A stretch of DNA of 64,000 nucleotides from Geodermatophilus nigrescens (GCF_900129495.1 NZ_FQVX01000001.1:868001-932000), one strand, 5' to 3'. Counted from the stretch's first letter, positions 25,094-34,258 are shown. Made by a program: numbers and translations. Notes: generated by a model from the letters alone, not told the origin.

Positions 25094-27811
25094 GTGAGCA
25101 CGATCAGCGTCCGTCCCGGCCCGACGGTCCCTCCGGCGCTCCTGCGCCGCGGGGCCGTCGGCGCCGCCGCCGTCGTGACTGCCCTCCTCCTCTGGGTGCA
25201 GGCCGCCCACCACGGCACCGGTCTGGCCACCGCGATCTACTTCGCGGTCATCGGGGCGACCGTGGTCGCGGCCTGGGCGGGGGTCCGGCGGGGCGGCTCC
25301 CGGCCGGCGGCCGTGTGCATCGCCGTCGGGGTCGCGCTGTCGGCCGTCGCGGACGTCGTCTGGCAGCTGCAGGTGTCGCTGACCGGGTCGGGGTCGGACG
25401 CCGGCCCGGCCGACGTGGTCTACCTCGGCAGCTACGTCGCCCTCGCCACCGGGCTGTCGCTCCTCGCCCGGCGCAGCACCTCCGACCGCGACCAGCGGGT
25501 GGCCGGCTGGATCGACGCGCTCGTCGTGTTCGTGGCCGTGCTGGTGGTCGTGTGGGAGCTGTCGGTCGCGGCCACGGTCGGGGACGAGTCGCTGACGGTG
25601 CTCACCCGGCTCACCTTGGCGCTCTACCCCGCCATGGACGCCGCCCTGATCGGCCTCGTCGTCCGCCTGCTCGCCACCCGCCGCCAGGGGGACCGGACGC
25701 CGCTGGCGGTGGCCGCGGCCTGCGCCTGCTGGCTGGCCAGCGACCTCGCCTACCTGCTCGACTCCGACGCCGAGGGCTTCGGCGGGTGGCTGGACTCCGG
25801 CTGGCTGCTCGGCAGCGCCCTGCTCGCCGTCGCGGCGTGGCCCCTGCAGACCGCGCCCGGGCCCTCCGGCGCCGCGGAGGAGTCCCGCTCCGGCCTCGCC
25901 CGGCTGGTCGTCTGCCTGAGCGCGCTGATGGTCCCGCCCAGCATGGAGCTGTTCCTCGACCTCACCGGCGGCGTGGACGCGTCGGGCACCGTGTTCGCCA
26001 GCATGCTGGTGCTGACCTCGCTGGTCTTCGTGCGAGCCGCCCTGCTGCTGCGAGGTGAGGCGGCGGCCCGGGCGCTGCTGCGCTCCCGCGAGCGCCACGC
26101 CGCCAAGCTGACGGCGCACTCCTCCGACGCCGTCCTCGTGGTGGCCCGTGACGGGCGGCTGCTCAACGACGCGGCCCCGCTCTCCGCGCTGCTCGGCACG
26201 CCCGCCACCCGGCTGGTCACCAGCGGCGACGCCGTCGCGCTGGCCGGCGTCGACCCGCAGCTCGCCGCGGACCTGTTCGCGCAGGCCCTGGTCGCCGAGG
26301 GCGCCGTGGTCGACGCGGAGATCCCCGTGCGCCACCGCGGCGAGGAGCGCTGGATCAGCGTCCGGCTCACCGACCTCTCCGGCGACCCCGACGTCGGCGG
26401 CGTCGTCGTGCACGTCACCGACGTGACCGGCCGCCGTCGCGCCGAGGACGCGCTGGCCCACTCCGTGCTGCACGACGGGCTCACCGGCCTGGCCAACCGC
26501 ACGCTGTTCGCCGACCGCGTCGGCCAGGCGCTGCGGCGCACGGTGCGCGGCGGGGGCTCGGCCGCGGTCGTCTCTGTCGACGTCGACGGCTTCAAGGCGG
26601 TCAACGACGGCCTCGGCCACGCCGCCGGCGACGCGCTGCTGCGCGAGGTGGCGGCCCGGCTGCGCGCCGCGGTGCGCGCCGACGACACCGTGGCCCGCAT
26701 CGGCGGCGACGAGTTCGCCGTGCTCGTGGAGCAGACCGGCGACGACGAGGCCGTGGCGACGGCGGCCCGGGTGCGCGAGGTCCTCGCCGCCCCGATGACC
26801 CTCGCCGGCGCGCCCGTGACGGTGACCGCCAGCGTCGGCGTGGCCGTGGGCCGCGGTGACGTGGGCGCCGAGTCGCTCATCGGCGACGCCGACCTCGCGC
26901 TGTACGCGGCCAAGCTCGACGGCCGCGACCGGATGAAGACCTTCACGCCGTGCATGCGGGCGCAGGCCCGCGAGGCGCGGGAGCTGGAGCAGGAGCTGCG
27001 CGGCGCCCTGGACGGCGGCGAGTTCCGGCTGGTGTACCAGCCCGTCGTCGGCCTGGGCGACCGCCGGGTGACCGGCTTCGAGGCCCTGCTGCGCTGGGAC
27101 AGCCCGCGGCTGGGGCCGGTCGGCCCCGACCGGTTCGTGCCGGTGGCCGAGGCCGCCGGGCTGATGGACGCGATCGGCTCCTGGGTGCTGCGGGAGGCGT
27201 GCGCGACGGCGGCCGCGTGGCTGCGCGACCACGCCGGCGCGGGCGAGCTGTCGATGGCGGTCAACGTGTCGGCCACCCAGCTGGGCTCGCCGGACCTGGT
27301 CGCCTCGATCGCCGCGGCGCTGGCCGAGAGCGGCCTGCCCGCGCGGTGCCTGGTGCTCGAGGTGACCGAGACGGCCCTGGTCGGGGACCCGGAGCGGGCG
27401 GCGGCGTGCCTGGCGGCGCTGCGCGCGCTGGGCGTGCGGCTGGCGCTGGACGACTTCGGCACCGGCTACTCGTCGCTGGCGCACCTGCGGCAGTTCACCG
27501 TGGACGTGCTCAAGATCGACCGCTCGTTCGTCAGCGGCATCGCCGAGGGCGAGCCGCTGCCGGCGATCGTGCGCGGCACCATCGACCTGGGCCGCACGCT
27601 GGGCCTGGAGGTGCTGGCCGAGGGAGTGGAGCACGAGCACCAGGCCCGGCTGCTGGCCGAGGGCTGCTGCGACACCGCGCAGGGCTACCTGTTCGCGAAG
27701 CCGCTGGAGCGCACCGACGCCGAGGCGCTGCTGCTGGAGCAGGCGGCGGTGCGCCGGCCGCAGGTGCCGGCGCCGCGCTCGCGGGTGGGACAGGCGGTAC
27801 GCCCGGCCTGA
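25094..27811 (+). CDS. Membrane GGDEF-EAL cyclic-di-GMP signalling protein
   Basis: A 905-residue bifunctional c-di-GMP protein. The first 315 residues hold about eight to nine membrane segments; a PAS-like domain lies near 335-445, a GGDEF domain near 455-615 with an intact GGDEF (residues 536-540), and an EAL domain near 635-890 with EALLRW (about 662) and DDFGTGYSSL (about 786). Both synthase and phosphodiesterase motifs look intact, so the net activity is unknown. The GTG start is at 25094. The Tad pilus operon begins 1.2 kb downstream, so c-di-GMP control of surface pili is a reasonable guess. Confidence 0.93.
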   Translation: MSTISVRPGPTVPPALLRRGAVGAAAVVTALLLWVQAAHHGTGLATAIYFAVIGATVVAAWAGVRRGGSRPAAVCIAVGVALSAVADVVWQLQVSLTGSGSDAGPADVVYLGSYVALATGLSLLARRSTSDRDQRVAGWIDALVVFVAVLVVVWELSVAATVGDESLTVLTRLTLALYPAMDAALIGLVVRLLATRRQGDRTPLAVAAACACWLASDLAYLLDSDAEGFGGWLDSGWLLGSALLAVAAWPLQTAPGPSGAAEESRSGLARLVVCLSALMVPPSMELFLDLTGGVDASGTVFASMLVLTSLVFVRAALLLRGEAAARALLRSRERHAAKLTAHSSDAVLVVARDGRLLNDAAPLSALLGTPATRLVTSGDAVALAGVDPQLAADLFAQALVAEGAVVDAEIPVRHRGEERWISVRLTDLSGDPDVGGVVVHVTDVTGRRRAEDALAHSVLHDGLTGLANRTLFADRVGQALRRTVRGGGSAAVVSVDVDGFKAVNDGLGHAAGDALLREVAARLRAAVRADDTVARIGGDEFAVLVEQTGDDEAVATAARVREVLAAPMTLAGAPVTVTASVGVAVGRGDVGAESLIGDADLALYAAKLDGRDRMKTFTPCMRAQAREARELEQELRGALDGGEFRLVYQPVVGLGDRRVTGFEALLRWDSPRLGPVGPDRFVPVAEAAGLMDAIGSWVLREACATAAAWLRDHAGAGELSMAVNVSATQLGSPDLVASIAAALAESGLPARCLVLEVTETALVGDPERAAACLAALRALGVRLALDDFGTGYSSLAHLRQFTVDVLKIDRSFVSGIAEGEPLPAIVRGTIDLGRTLGLEVLAEGVEHEHQARLLAEGCCDTAQGYLFAKPLERTDAEALLLEQAAVRRPQVPAPRSRVGQAVRPA

Positions 27812-27829
27812 CCGGCCGGGCGCACCGGC

Positions 27830-28681
27830 TCAGCCGACGCGCTCGAGGTCGGCGTCGGTGCGGGCCCCGGGGACCGGGAGCTCCCGCACCGGCGCCGGCG
27901 CCGCGGCGACCGGACGGACGCGGACCAGGCCGAAGCCGAGCATCCGTTGGAAGTGGCGCAGGCCGTTGGTGAGCTCGTGAGGCGCACGGTTGTCGAACAG
28001 GTGTCGCACGCCGCGCGCGGACAGCGTCTCCACCACGCCCTGGGTGAGCAGGTAGCGCGCGTCGCTGTGCTTCTGCTCGTCGCCGAGGGCGATGAACAGC
28101 CGCAGGATCGCCCACTCGCCGTCGTACGGGGTGACCGCGACGACCAGCGGGACGCCGTCGGCGTCCTCGGCGACCGCCCACAGGCCCGACCCGACCATGT
28201 AGCTGTGGTCGGAGCCGACCTGGCGGTAGCGGCTGTCCTTCTTCTGCGGCAGGTGGGCGTCGAGCCGGCGGGTGAGCTCGGCCTGCTCGGCGGTGTCGGT
28301 GACCACGCGCCAGGTGACGCCGAGCTTCGTGGCGGCGCGGGCCTTGCGGCGCAGCGTCTGCTTGGACCGGCCGAGGCTGTAGTCGGCGGAGACGGCGGGC
28401 ACCTCGAGGTGGCAGACGCCGGTGGTGCCGAGCGGCAGCCCGAGCTTGGTGCGCCGCTCGAGCTCCTTCCGCATCAGCGCGCCGGCCGGCGCCCCGGTGA
28501 GGACGGCGTCGACGCGGGGGAGCCGGCGGGTGTCGCGGGCGGCGGCGAGGAGCTCGCGCGGGTGGGTGACGAGGAAGTGGAGTGGCCGGCCCGAGCCGAC
28601 GACGCGCTCCCAGTAGGCCTGGACGCGCGTCTCCGCGTCGGCCGCCTCGACGGCGTCGGCCGTCCCCCGTGGTCCGGACAT
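27830..28681 (-). CDS. Hypothetical protein with acetyltransferase-like C-terminal part
   Basis: A 283-residue cytosolic protein that I do not recognise with certainty. A central charged segment (LGRSKQTLRRKARAATKLG) and a C-terminal half with GEWAILRLFIALGDEQKHSDARYLLTQ...resemble GNAT-like folds used in cell-envelope or polysaccharide genes. The ATG at 28681 has GGAGGAA 8 nt upstream and is preferred over a longer in-frame form. It is divergent from the Tad operon, with two palindromes in the 358-bp gap. Function unknown. Confidence 0.75.
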   Translation of the reverse strand: MSGPRGTADAVEAADAETRVQAYWERVVGSGRPLHFLVTHPRELLAAARDTRRLPRVDAVLTGAPAGALMRKELERRTKLGLPLGTTGVCHLEVPAVSADYSLGRSKQTLRRKARAATKLGVTWRVVTDTAEQAELTRRLDAHLPQKKDSRYRQVGSDHSYMVGSGLWAVAEDADGVPLVVAVTPYDGEWAILRLFIALGDEQKHSDARYLLTQGVVETLSARGVRHLFDNRAPHELTNGLRHFQRMLGFGLVRVRPVAAAPAPVRELPVPGARTDADLERVG

Positions 28682-28734
28682 GCGTGGTTCCTCCCGGTCG
28701 ACCGACCGTGTGTCGGGATGCAACTGGCCTTGCC

Positions 28735-28778
28735 CGCAACAGGTGTTGCGGGGTGCGGCCAGTCGATGGTGCCATCGA
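28735..28778. promoter_or_regulatory. Two palindromes in the 358-bp divergent gap before the Tad operon
   Basis: CGCAACA-GG-TGTTGCG (28735-28750) and TCGATGG-TG-CCATCGA (28763-28778) are both perfect inverted repeats with 2-bp centres, 28 bp centre to centre. They sit 54-97 bp upstream of the 27830-28681 gene. The remainder of the gap shows only a TATGGT -10-like hexamer at 28993-28998, 42 bp before the tadA-like gene. Confidence 0.4.
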
Positions 28779-29039
28779 GACGGGCTCGTGACCAGAGGCT
28801 GCCGCACCACCCGATACGGGCGTCCGCGCTCGTCAGAGCGCTCTTCCCCCAGCAGGCGCGTGCGAGAGCGTGCTCCTCCGGACGGTGTCCCCGCACCTCG
28901 GTCACCCGGGTGGGTGGCGGTCTGCGCCTGCGGGTGTCACGCACTGTCCACAGATCGGCTGAGCGACCTGCCGCGGAACGGCGGCGTCTCCCTATGGTCC
29001 CGGCGTCCGCACGGGGGCGGACCGGGAACGGGGGTGTGC

Positions 29040-30278
29040 GTGCCGACTGCGACGAGCGCGCTCGACGTCGTCGACGGCGAGGTGCGCGAGCTGATCCGCC
29101 GCCGCGGCCTCGACCCGTTCACCGACCCCGGGCCGGTGCGGGTGCTGGTGCGCGACGTGGTGGCCGACTACTCCGAGCGGTCGCTGACCTCGGCGCTGCC
29201 GCCGATCGGCGACGCCGACTCGGTGGTGCGCGACGTGCTGGACCGGGTGGCCGGCTACGGGCCGCTGCAGCGCTGGCTCGACGACCCCGAGGTCGAGGAG
29301 ATCTGGGTCAACGAGCCGGGCCGGGTGTTCGTCGCCCGCCGCGGCCGGTCGGAGCTGACGACGACGATCCTGGGCGCCGGCGAGCTGGCCGACCTGGTCG
29401 AGCGGATGCTGCGCACCTCGGGCCGGCGCATCGACATGAGCCAGCCCTTTGTCGACGCGATGCTCCCCGACGGCTCGCGGCTGCACGTCGTCATCCCCGA
29501 CATCACGCGGCACCACATGGCGGTCAACATCCGCAAGTTCGTGCTGCAGGCGCACTCGCTCGACGAGCTGGTGGCCACCGGCACGCTCACCGCGCAGGCC
29601 GCCCGGTTCCTCGAGGCCGCCGTCGCCTCGGGCCTCAACGTGCTGGTCTCGGGCGGCACCCAGGCAGGCAAGACGACGCTGCTCAACTGCCTGGTCGCCG
29701 CGATCCCGGCCCGCGAGCGGGTGATCACCTGCGAGGAGGTGTTCGAGCTCCGGGTACCGCTGCCCGACGTCGTCGCCATGCAGACGCGCCAGCCCAACCT
29801 CGAGGGCGCCGGGGAGATCCCGCTGCGCCGGCTGGTCAAGGAGGCGCTGCGGATGCGGCCCTCGCGGATCGTCGTCGGCGAGGTGCGGCAGGAGGAGTGC
29901 CTCGACCTGCTCATCGCGCTCAACTCGGGGCTGCCCGGCATGTGCACGCTGCACGCCAACAGCGCCCGCGAGGCGGTGGTGAAGATGTGCACGCTGCCCC
30001 TGCTGGCCGGCGACAACATCGGCCACGCGTTCGTCGTCCCCACGGTGGCCGCCAGCGTCGACCTGGTGGTGCACGTGGCCACCGAGGCGTCGGGTCAGCG
30101 GCGGGTGCGCGAGGTCGTCGCGGTGCCGGGGCGGGCCGAGGACGGCGTCGTCGAGCTGGCCGACGTCTTCACCACCCGGGAGGGCCGGCTGGTGCGCGCC
30201 GAGGGCTTCCCGCCGCACGCGGAGCGCTTCGCCGCCGCCGGGTTCGACCTGCCCGCGCTGCTGGAGGCCCGCCGGTGA
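29040..30278 (+). CDS. tadA: Tad pilus assembly ATPase (TadA/CpaF family)
   Basis: A 412-residue secretion ATPase that powers assembly of Flp/Tad-type pili. It has the N-terminal helical region, Walker A GGTQAGKTT near residue 204, Asp box CEEVFELRVPLPDV, Walker B RIVVGEVRQEE and the GMCTLHANS His box. GTG codons at 29034 and 29040 are both in frame; 29040 is chosen for its better distance from GGGGG. The gene order tadA-tadB-tadC-pilin-TadE-TadE matches Mycobacterium Rv3659c-Rv3654c. No TadZ/CpaE or prepilin peptidase gene is present in the window. Confidence 0.92.
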   Translation: MPTATSALDVVDGEVRELIRRRGLDPFTDPGPVRVLVRDVVADYSERSLTSALPPIGDADSVVRDVLDRVAGYGPLQRWLDDPEVEEIWVNEPGRVFVARRGRSELTTTILGAGELADLVERMLRTSGRRIDMSQPFVDAMLPDGSRLHVVIPDITRHHMAVNIRKFVLQAHSLDELVATGTLTAQAARFLEAAVASGLNVLVSGGTQAGKTTLLNCLVAAIPARERVITCEEVFELRVPLPDVVAMQTRQPNLEGAGEIPLRRLVKEALRMRPSRIVVGEVRQEECLDLLIALNSGLPGMCTLHANSAREAVVKMCTLPLLAGDNIGHAFVVPTVAASVDLVVHVATEASGQRRVREVVAVPGRAEDGVVELADVFTTREGRLVRAEGFPPHAERFAAAGFDLPALLEARR

Positions 30279-31132
30279 CCGGCGCGCTCCTGGGCCTGCT
30301 GCTCGGCGTCGGGCTGCTGCTCGTCTGGCGCAGCGGGCCGCGGGCACCGGGGCGGCCGGCCACGCCGCGCCCGCCCGGACGGCGGGCCCGCCTGCTCGCC
30401 GAGGCCGGGCTGACCGGGATCAACCCGGCGCAGCTGGTCGCGCTGCAGGTCCTGCTCGGGGGCCTGGCCACCGTCGTCGTGCTGCTGACCACCGGGACGG
30501 TCAGCGTCAGCGTCGCCTTCGGGGTGTTCGCGGCCGCGCTCCCGCACGTGCAGGTGCGCCGGCTGGCTGCCCGCCGCCGCGCCGACCTGCGCGAGGTGTG
30601 GCCGGAGGTGGTCGACAACCTGGCGTCCGCCGTGCGCGCCGGGCTCTCGCTGCCGGAGGCGCTGTCGGCGCTCGCCGTCCGCGGGCCCGAGGTGCTGCGC
30701 CCGCCGTTCGCGCGGTTCGCCGCCGACCACCGCTCCAGCGGCCGGTTCGGCGACGGCCTCGACCGGCTCAAGGCCGACCTCGCCGACCCGGTGGGCGACC
30801 GCATCGTCGAGACGCTGCGGGTGGCCCGCGAGGTGGGCGGCTCCGACCTCGGCCGGGTGCTGCGGACGCTGGCGACCTTCCTGCGCGAGGACGCGCGCGC
30901 CCGCGCGGAGCTCGAGACCCGGCAGGGCTGGGTGGTGCAGGCCGCGCGGCTGGCGGTCGGGGCGCCGTGGGTGGTCCTGCTGCTGCTCGCCACCCAGTCG
31001 ACGACGCTGGCCGCCTACGACAGTCCGGCGGGGACGGCGCTGCTCGTCGGCGGCGGGGCGGTCTGCCTGGTCGCCTACCGGCTGATGCTGCGGATCGGGC
31101 GGCTGCCGCAGGACGTGCGGGTGCTCCAGTGA
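30275..31132 (+). CDS. tadB: Type II secretion F-family protein (TadB)
   Basis: A 285-residue inner-membrane platform protein of the Tad pilus. N-terminal membrane segments are followed by the cytosolic T2SSF domain with WPEVVDNLASAVRAGLSLPEAL, and C-terminal segments follow. GTG at 30275 overlaps the tadA stop (GTGA), and its own stop overlaps tadC. With TadC it forms the platform on which TadA acts. The family assignment rests on the T2SSF signature and position. Confidence 0.88.
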   Translation: MTGALLGLLLGVGLLLVWRSGPRAPGRPATPRPPGRRARLLAEAGLTGINPAQLVALQVLLGGLATVVVLLTTGTVSVSVAFGVFAAALPHVQVRRLAARRRADLREVWPEVVDNLASAVRAGLSLPEALSALAVRGPEVLRPPFARFAADHRSSGRFGDGLDRLKADLADPVGDRIVETLRVAREVGGSDLGRVLRTLATFLREDARARAELETRQGWVVQAARLAVGAPWVVLLLLATQSTTLAAYDSPAGTALLVGGGAVCLVAYRLMLRIGRLPQDVRVLQ

Positions 31133-32070
31133 GCGCGTCGCTGACCGGGATGCTGCTCGGGCTCGCGGCCGCCGTCGGCCTGCTGCTGGCCGTCACCTTC
31201 GCGCCGCCGTTCCGCGCGGTGCGGCTGGTCGACCGGCTCGCGCCCTACGTGCACGACGCCCCGCCGCCGTCGCGGCTGCTCGGGACGGCGACCGAGCCGG
31301 GGCTGCTCGTCGCCGTCCGCCGGGTGTTCGGCCCGCTGGTGGCCGACGGCGCCCGGTTCGTCGACCGCGTGCTCGGCGGCCGGTCCGCGGTGCGCCGTCG
31401 TCTGGACGCGCTGGGCGCCGAGCAGACCGTGGAGGACCTGCGCGTCGAGCAGGTGGTGTGGGGCGGGATCGGCCTGCTCGGCGCGGCCCTGCTCGCGGGG
31501 ACCGGCGCGCTGGTGGCCGGGAGCGTCAACCTGCTGTCGGTCGCGCTCCTTGGCCTGGCCGGCCTGCTCGGCGGGGTGCTCGGCCGCGACTGGTGGCTTA
31601 CCCAGCAGGTCCGCCGACGCGAGGAGCTGCTGCTCGCGGAGTTCCCCGTCGTCGCCGAGCTGCTCGCGCTGGCGGTGACGGCGGGGGAGAGCCCGACGGC
31701 GGCCATCGCCCGGGTCACCCGGCTGTCGGGCGGCGAGCTGGCCCGCGAGCTCGGCGGGGCGCTCGGCCGGGCGCGCGCCGGCGTCCCGCTGGTGCAGGCG
31801 CTGCAGGAGGTGGCCGACCGGACGTCGGTCGACGCGCTCGCCCGCTTCGTCGACGGCCTGCTCGTGGCCATCGAGCGCGGCACCCCGCTCGCGGAGGTGC
31901 TGCGCGCCCAGGCCGCCGACGTCCGGGAGGCCGGCAAGCGCCGGCTGCTGGAGGCCGGCGGTCGCAAGGAGATCGCCATGATGGTGCCGGTCGTCTTCCT
32001 GGTGCTGCCGGTCACCGTCCTGTTCGCCCTGTTCCCGGGGCTGATCAGCATCGTCTCGCTGGCGCGCTGA
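31129..32070 (+). CDS. tadC: Type II secretion F-family protein (TadC)
   Basis: A 313-residue second platform protein. It has an N-terminal membrane helix, a pair of central helices around LLGAALLAGTGALVAG, the T2SSF domain with EFPVVAELLALAVTAGESPTAAI, and a C-terminal hydrophobic hairpin (MMVPVVFLVLPVTVLFALFPG). The start GTG overlaps the tadB stop. It is followed 29 bp later by the pilin-like gene, with a strong GGAGGAGG ribosome site that would favour abundant pilin translation. Confidence 0.88.
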   Translation: MSASLTGMLLGLAAAVGLLLAVTFAPPFRAVRLVDRLAPYVHDAPPPSRLLGTATEPGLLVAVRRVFGPLVADGARFVDRVLGGRSAVRRRLDALGAEQTVEDLRVEQVVWGGIGLLGAALLAGTGALVAGSVNLLSVALLGLAGLLGGVLGRDWWLTQQVRRREELLLAEFPVVAELLALAVTAGESPTAAIARVTRLSGGELARELGGALGRARAGVPLVQALQEVADRTSVDALARFVDGLLVAIERGTPLAEVLRAQAADVREAGKRRLLEAGGRKEIAMMVPVVFLVLPVTVLFALFPGLISIVSLAR

Positions 32071-32099
32071 GCGCCGGTATCAACGGAGGAGGACGACGG

Positions 32100-32309
32100 A
32101 TGCGGGCCCTGGCCTGGCTTCTCGCGCTCACGGCGGCCCTGGCCGCACGGCTGCGCGGCGGCGGTGATCCCGAGCGGGGCGACGTCCCCGGCTGGGTGAT
32201 GATCACGGTGATGACGGCGGCGCTCGTGCTGGCCATCCTCGTGCCGTTCCGCGAGGCGATCGTGGCGGTGGTGCAGAACGCGCTCGCCTCCGTCACGGCC
32301 GGTGGCTGA
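32100..32309 (+). CDS. Small pilin-like membrane protein of the Tad cluster
   Basis: A 69-residue protein at the position of the Flp pilin (Rv3656c/DUF4244 in Mycobacterium). It has a short leader ending in ERGDVPG, then one long hydrophobic helix (WVMITVMTAALVLAIL) typical of type IVb pilins. The residue corresponding to the conserved Glu at +5 is Trp, unlike the TadE proteins next door (ERGSAVVDF and ERGSALVEF). GGAGGAGG precedes the ATG. The end overlaps the TadE gene by 8 bp. Confidence 0.65.
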   Translation: MRALAWLLALTAALAARLRGGGDPERGDVPGWVMITVMTAALVLAILVPFREAIVAVVQNALASVTAGG

Positions 32310-32700
32310 GCGGGACGACCCCGAGCGCGGGAGCGCCGTCGTCGACTTCGTGCTGGTGTCGGTGCTGGTCGTCGTGCTGCTGCTCGCGGTGCTGCAGGTG
32401 GCCGTCTACGTGCACGTGCGCAACGTGGTGACCGCCAGCGCGCAGGACGGCGCCCGGTACGGGGCGAACGCCGACGTGCCGGCGTCGGCCGCCACCGGCC
32501 GGACGCTGGAGGCGGTGGCCCGGGCGACGTCGGCCGGCACCGCCGAGGGGCTGGTGTGCACCGCGGCGGAGGAGGTCGACGCCACCGGACTGGTGCTGGT
32601 GACCGTGCGCTGCCGCGGCGCGGTGCCGACGCTGCTGGCCGGGCTGGGGAACCTGCTGCCGCTGGACGTCACCGGCCGGGCGGTGGAGGAGGCGCCGTGA
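32302..32700 (+). CDS. tadE: TadE-family pseudopilin
   Basis: A 132-residue minor pilin. A short N-terminal leader ending ERG is followed by SAVVDFVLVSVLVVVLLLAV, a processing and membrane segment, then a globular domain with two cysteines (C81 and C94 region) that may form a disulfide. It is presumably processed by a prepilin peptidase encoded elsewhere. It overlaps the pilin-like gene (8 bp) and the next gene (GTGA). Confidence 0.83.
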   Translation: MAERDDPERGSAVVDFVLVSVLVVVLLLAVLQVAVYVHVRNVVTASAQDGARYGANADVPASAATGRTLEAVARATSAGTAEGLVCTAAEEVDATGLVLVTVRCRGAVPTLLAGLGNLLPLDVTGRAVEEAP

Positions 32701-33164
32701 GGTGGCTGCGCGCCCGGCTCGGGCAGGTCGAGGGCGAGCGCGGGTCGGCGCTGGTGGAGTTCGTCTTCGTCGCGCTGGTGGTGTTCGTGCCGCTGGTCTA
32801 CGTGGTGGCCGGGTTCTCGGCGGTGCAGCGCGGGGTGTTCGCCGCGACGGCGGCCGCGCGGGAGGCCGGCCGGGCGCTGGCCACCGCGCCGGATCTCGGC
32901 TCAGGGCTGGCCCGGGCGGAGCGGGCGGCGCAGCTGGCGGTGGCCGACCAGTCGGTCGAGGCCACCGACGTGCGGCTGTCCTTCGTGCCGGCCGGCGGCG
33001 ACTGCCGCTCGGCGGGCGGGTGGACGCCGACGCTGGCGCCGGGGGAGGAGTTCTCCGTCTGCGCCACGGTGACCGTGCGGATCCCGCTGCTGCCGGAGTG
33101 GATCGACGCCAACACCGCGACCGGGCAGTTCGTCGTCGAGACCGACCGCTACGTCGACCGCTGA
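32697..33164 (+). CDS. TadE/TadF-like pseudopilin
   Basis: A 155-residue second pseudopilin-like protein. The leader ends in ERG, followed by SALVEFVFVALVVFVPLVYVV with the conserved Glu at +5. The globular part contains a Cys pair (GGDCRSAGG and EFSVCATV). It corresponds to Rv3654c in the Mycobacterium arrangement. The GTG at 32697 overlaps the preceding stop. It is probably the last gene of the Tad operon; the following region contains repeated GTCCGGAAC motifs. Confidence 0.8.
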   Translation: MRWLRARLGQVEGERGSALVEFVFVALVVFVPLVYVVAGFSAVQRGVFAATAAAREAGRALATAPDLGSGLARAERAAQLAVADQSVEATDVRLSFVPAGGDCRSAGGWTPTLAPGEEFSVCATVTVRIPLLPEWIDANTATGQFVVETDRYVDR

Positions 33165-33290
33165 GGCGGGCGACGGCGCGCCGCTCGACAGGTCCGGAAC
33201 GCGGGGGTTCCCGTCCGGAACCGTGCCGGAGGGCCACAGTCCGGTCCCTGCGGGCCGGACCCGCCGGCCCCGGGGTCACGGGAGGTCGTC

Positions 33291-33767
33291 ATGTCCCACT
33301 CCGCCGCACGCCTGGCCGCCGTCACCGTCGGCGCCAGTGCTGTCCTGCTCGGTCTCGCGGCGCCGGCCCTGGCGGCGCCCCCCACGATCGAGCGGGTCCA
33401 GGTCGACGAGACCTTCGCCGACGAGTTCCTGAGCGAGGAGTGCGGCGTCGACGTCACGACCACCGTCGTCGGTCACGTCACCTTCCGGACCTTCGGCAGG
33501 GACGGCACCGGCCCGACGGTCCTGACGACGGTCAACCTGAGCATCACCGCCACGGCCGGGGACAACACCATCCGCTTCCGCAACGTCGGTGCGGACCTGG
33601 AGCGGCGGACGTCCGACGGTGACCTGATCCTGTCGGTCATCGGTCAGGTGCCGTTCGACTTCAACGGCGTCTTCAAGATCAACCTGACCACGGGCGAATG
33701 GGTGCACGTCCCCGGCGCCCTGCGGCCCGACGACCTGGCGGAGGCGTGCGCGATCCTCACCGCGTAG
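33291..33767 (+). CDS. Secreted hypothetical protein, 158 aa
   Basis: The first 28 residues form a Sec signal peptide ending APALAAPP. The mature part is Thr/Val rich with alternating beta strands (DVTTTVVGHVTFRTF) and one cysteine near each end (residue 51 region and residue 153), suggesting a beta-sandwich. No catalytic motif is recognised. GGGAGG lies 5 nt before the ATG. The 126-bp upstream gap carries two GTCCGGAAC repeats (33193-33200 region and 33213-33221 region), and a third occurs before the next gene. Ends in TAG. Confidence 0.75.
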   Translation: MSHSAARLAAVTVGASAVLLGLAAPALAAPPTIERVQVDETFADEFLSEECGVDVTTTVVGHVTFRTFGRDGTGPTVLTTVNLSITATAGDNTIRFRNVGADLERRTSDGDLILSVIGQVPFDFNGVFKINLTTGEWVHVPGALRPDDLAEACAILTA

Positions 33768-33850
33768 TGCCCAGCACGGCGGTGTCCCGGCCGTGAGGCC
33801 GGGCACCGCTCGCCATTGCCGGGAGCCGGTCCGGAACGGGAGGCTGAGCC

Positions 33851-34252
33851 GTGACCACGGTGCGAGGAGCGGTGTGGCTGGGCGTCGTCGCCCTGGCCGG
33901 GGTGGTCGTCTACGCGGTACTCGTCGTGCTGCCCTACTTCGTCAACGGCCTCCACCGGTTCCCCCTGGCCGACGTCGCCATCGGGTACCACGACCCCAAG
34001 GACCTGTGGCCGGCCACGGTCCCGTACGTCGGCGGCTGGCTGCACCTGTTCGGGGTCCTGTCGATGGCGTTCGCGCCGGCCACGCTCCTGTGCGTGGCCT
34101 TCGCCTCGGGCTTCGCGTCGGTGTGGGCGAGTACGCGCCGGGCGTGGACCGTCGCAGGTGCCCACGCCGTCGTCGTCCTGGGGTGCCTGGCCGCGGCGGC
34201 CTGGTTCTTCACGCCCTTCGCCGAGGCCCTCGTCGGCTGGCAGCTCGACTGA
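33851..34252 (+). CDS. Hypothetical membrane protein, 133 aa
   Basis: Three hydrophobic segments (about residues 7-28, 63-90 and 100-122) with a short extracytosolic loop carrying HRFPLADVAIGYHDPKD. No family was recognised. GTG has GGGAGG upstream, and a GTCCGGAAC motif lies just before, similar to that ahead of the neighbouring secreted protein. It is convergent with the LCP gene, whose stop is 6 bp away. Function unknown. Confidence 0.72.
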   Translation: MTTVRGAVWLGVVALAGVVVYAVLVVLPYFVNGLHRFPLADVAIGYHDPKDLWPATVPYVGGWLHLFGVLSMAFAPATLLCVAFASGFASVWASTRRAWTVAGAHAVVVLGCLAAAAWFFTPFAEALVGWQLD

Positions 34253-34258
34253 CCGCGG

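Noticed and set aside
23312-27640. Very long antisense open frame (over 1400 codons) across the ThDP and GGDEF-EAL genes
   Set aside because: High GC leaves few stops in antisense frames; the protein is Arg/Gly/His/Gln-rich low complexity with no domain, and the opposite strand carries clear genes.
33165-33850. GTCCGGAAC repeats as ECF promoters of the secreted and membrane proteins
   Set aside because: GGAAC is present but no GTT or CGTC lies at the right spacing, so they are not called as promoters.
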